Shown piece by piece: positions 21,181 to 21,986 of a stretch of DNA of 21,986 nucleotides. A program made the position numbers and the translations under genes. Where the stretch lies: positions 1 through 21,986 of the forward strand of contig CAXHKQ010000140.1 of the NCBI GenBank assembly GCA_964017145.1, in the 5' to 3' direction. The stretch is from Agrocybe praecox. Its lineage: Eukaryota > Basidiomycota > Agaricomycetes > Agaricales > Agrocybaceae. The notes under the pieces are model-generated. The model was given only the letters and a program-made list of their open reading frames with translations, did not search any database and was not told the origin of the DNA. Each line of letters begins with the position of its first letter. The stretch's first letter is position 1.

Positions 21181-21456
21181 CTGGTAATACCAAGGAATTT
21201 TTTTTCTGGTAAAACAAGAAAATTAAAATATTCAATAAATATGCTAAGACGTTAGACCTGGAATTTTTGTTTTGTCGTTATTATCCTCCGATTCCAATTT
21301 TCTTCAAATCGTCGTCATCCCATACCAAGTTCAATGTATAGGATTTTGTATTTGTCTTCATCACAGGAGTTACACGTATTGAAGTTTCATAATTGTTTTG
21401 AATGTTATGTCAAAATTTTGCATTCGGTAGATAACATTATAATCATACAAAAAAAA
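21181..21456. promoter_or_regulatory. Leader of family member 4
   Basis: AT-rich spacer containing the CACAG-GAGTT motif (21361-21371) and an A-rich run just before the ATG at 21457, as at members 2 and 3. No gene seen. Confidence 0.4.
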
Positions 21457-21986
21457 ATGTCTAGGCTTCTCCGCGTAATTATTTCGAACACCAAAATTTG
21501 TGTTCCCAAGTATCAAGTGAATGAAACAATTGAGCCGATCGTGATACGAGCTACATCCTCATCGAATGTCGGCGATGCCAAGACCTTCACAATACAGGAT
21601 GCATGCAGGTCGTCAATGTCGAGCACCATGCTCCCCATAGGTCCGTTAATTGTTCAACGACTACTGTTCGATATATTCACAGTAAAGCTCAATTCTATCA
21701 ATCCCCGTAGCCTCATCCTGTCGATCTAAAGTCTCAAAGTCAATGATGAATATCAATCGTTCGCCAAATAATATGTCGTATCCTCTTGGTACGTTTGAAT
21801 TTGATTGATCCTATGACCATGACACAGATAAATGACCCCTAACTATTCCGCAGTCGAATCATTCCACAAGAAATACGTGAAACCACGCAAATGCAGATCC
21901 GAGCATGCGCCAGGATGGTCATTTAACGATTTCGATACACCATGGAATTCGGTGTCTGAAACTTGGGATTCGATGAGAAAATCTGT
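21457..21986 (+). CDS. Tandem-family member 4, cut by window edge
   Basis: Begins MSRLLRVIISNTKICVPK, aligning with members 2 and 3, and stays open to a stop at 21727. Near the position of the first intron in member 2 there is ATAG followed by GTCC (21637-21644), but no acceptor at a credible distance was settled. A second frame open from 21686 ends at a GTACGT donor (21789). It splices in phase across a 65 bp intron (CGCAG at 21849-21853) into an exon that is still open at the window end and reads SFHKKYVKPRKC and later FNDFDTPWNSVSETW. That protein-like exon suggests member 4 could be an intact gene. Completeness and function are unknown; the exon chain between 21457 and 21788 is unresolved. 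Confidence 0.5.

Noticed and set aside
21641..21682. 42 bp GT-AG intron in member 4
   Set aside because: Shorter than any intron in the window and below the usual insect minimum; retained only as an unresolved possibility.
1..21986. CRISPR, tRNA, rRNA, viral or transposase genes
   Set aside because: None seen: no regular spacer array, no cloverleaf or rRNA-like sequence, no reverse transcriptase or transposase motif in any frame examined.

Overview
The window is animal nuclear DNA, almost certainly from an insect and probably a dipteran (mosquito-like). The genes have GT-AG introns, several only 60-95 bp long. One gene encodes a ZAD-type C2H2 zinc-finger protein, an arthropod-expanded class, and another encodes an apolipophorin-III-like haemolymph protein. 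No bacterial, viral or recognisable transposon gene was seen.

The left part (1-9.1 kb) is conserved and gene-dense. SSU72 (+, 1-1139) is an RNA polymerase II CTD phosphatase. LSG1/Ns3 (-, 4020-1454) is a circularly permuted 60S-biogenesis GTPase and converges on SSU72. SPAG7 (-, 5670-4589) is an R3H-domain protein. A ZAD plus seven-finger C2H2 protein (+, 6035-9142) diverges from SPAG7 across a 364 bp spacer. The splice phases of all four close exactly, so these coding exons carry no visible frame errors.

The middle part (9.3-13.3 kb) holds a small hypothetical membrane or secreted protein (-, 9795 to about 9375, probably frame-disrupted near its 3' end), a 103-residue secreted amphipathic-helix protein (+, 10742-11113) and apolipophorin-III (-, 12522-11853). 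The last two converge. Each has a TATA box, and each has a GATA-type site within about 60-215 bp upstream of it, which would fit fat-body expression. A possible 71-codon gene (-, 13232-13017) follows.

The right part (13.4-22 kb) is the unusual section: a tandem array of at least four members of an unrecognised Pro/Lys/Cys-rich family. Member 1 (13373-17821) is large, with about 900 uninterrupted codons, three 33-residue repeats and a 27 bp exact duplication, but needs frame changes at both ends. Members 2 (18076-19628) and 3 (20005-21180) share DNA-level homology with the 3' half of member 1 and are split by indels and stops. Member 4 (21457 to the edge) is cut by the window. Members 2-4 share a basic N-terminus resembling a mitochondrial presequence, an A-rich leader before the ATG, and a CAG/TAG-GAGTT motif 68-92 bp upstream that looks like a 5'-UTR splice acceptor. 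This is a lineage-specific gene family undergoing rapid duplication, expansion and decay.
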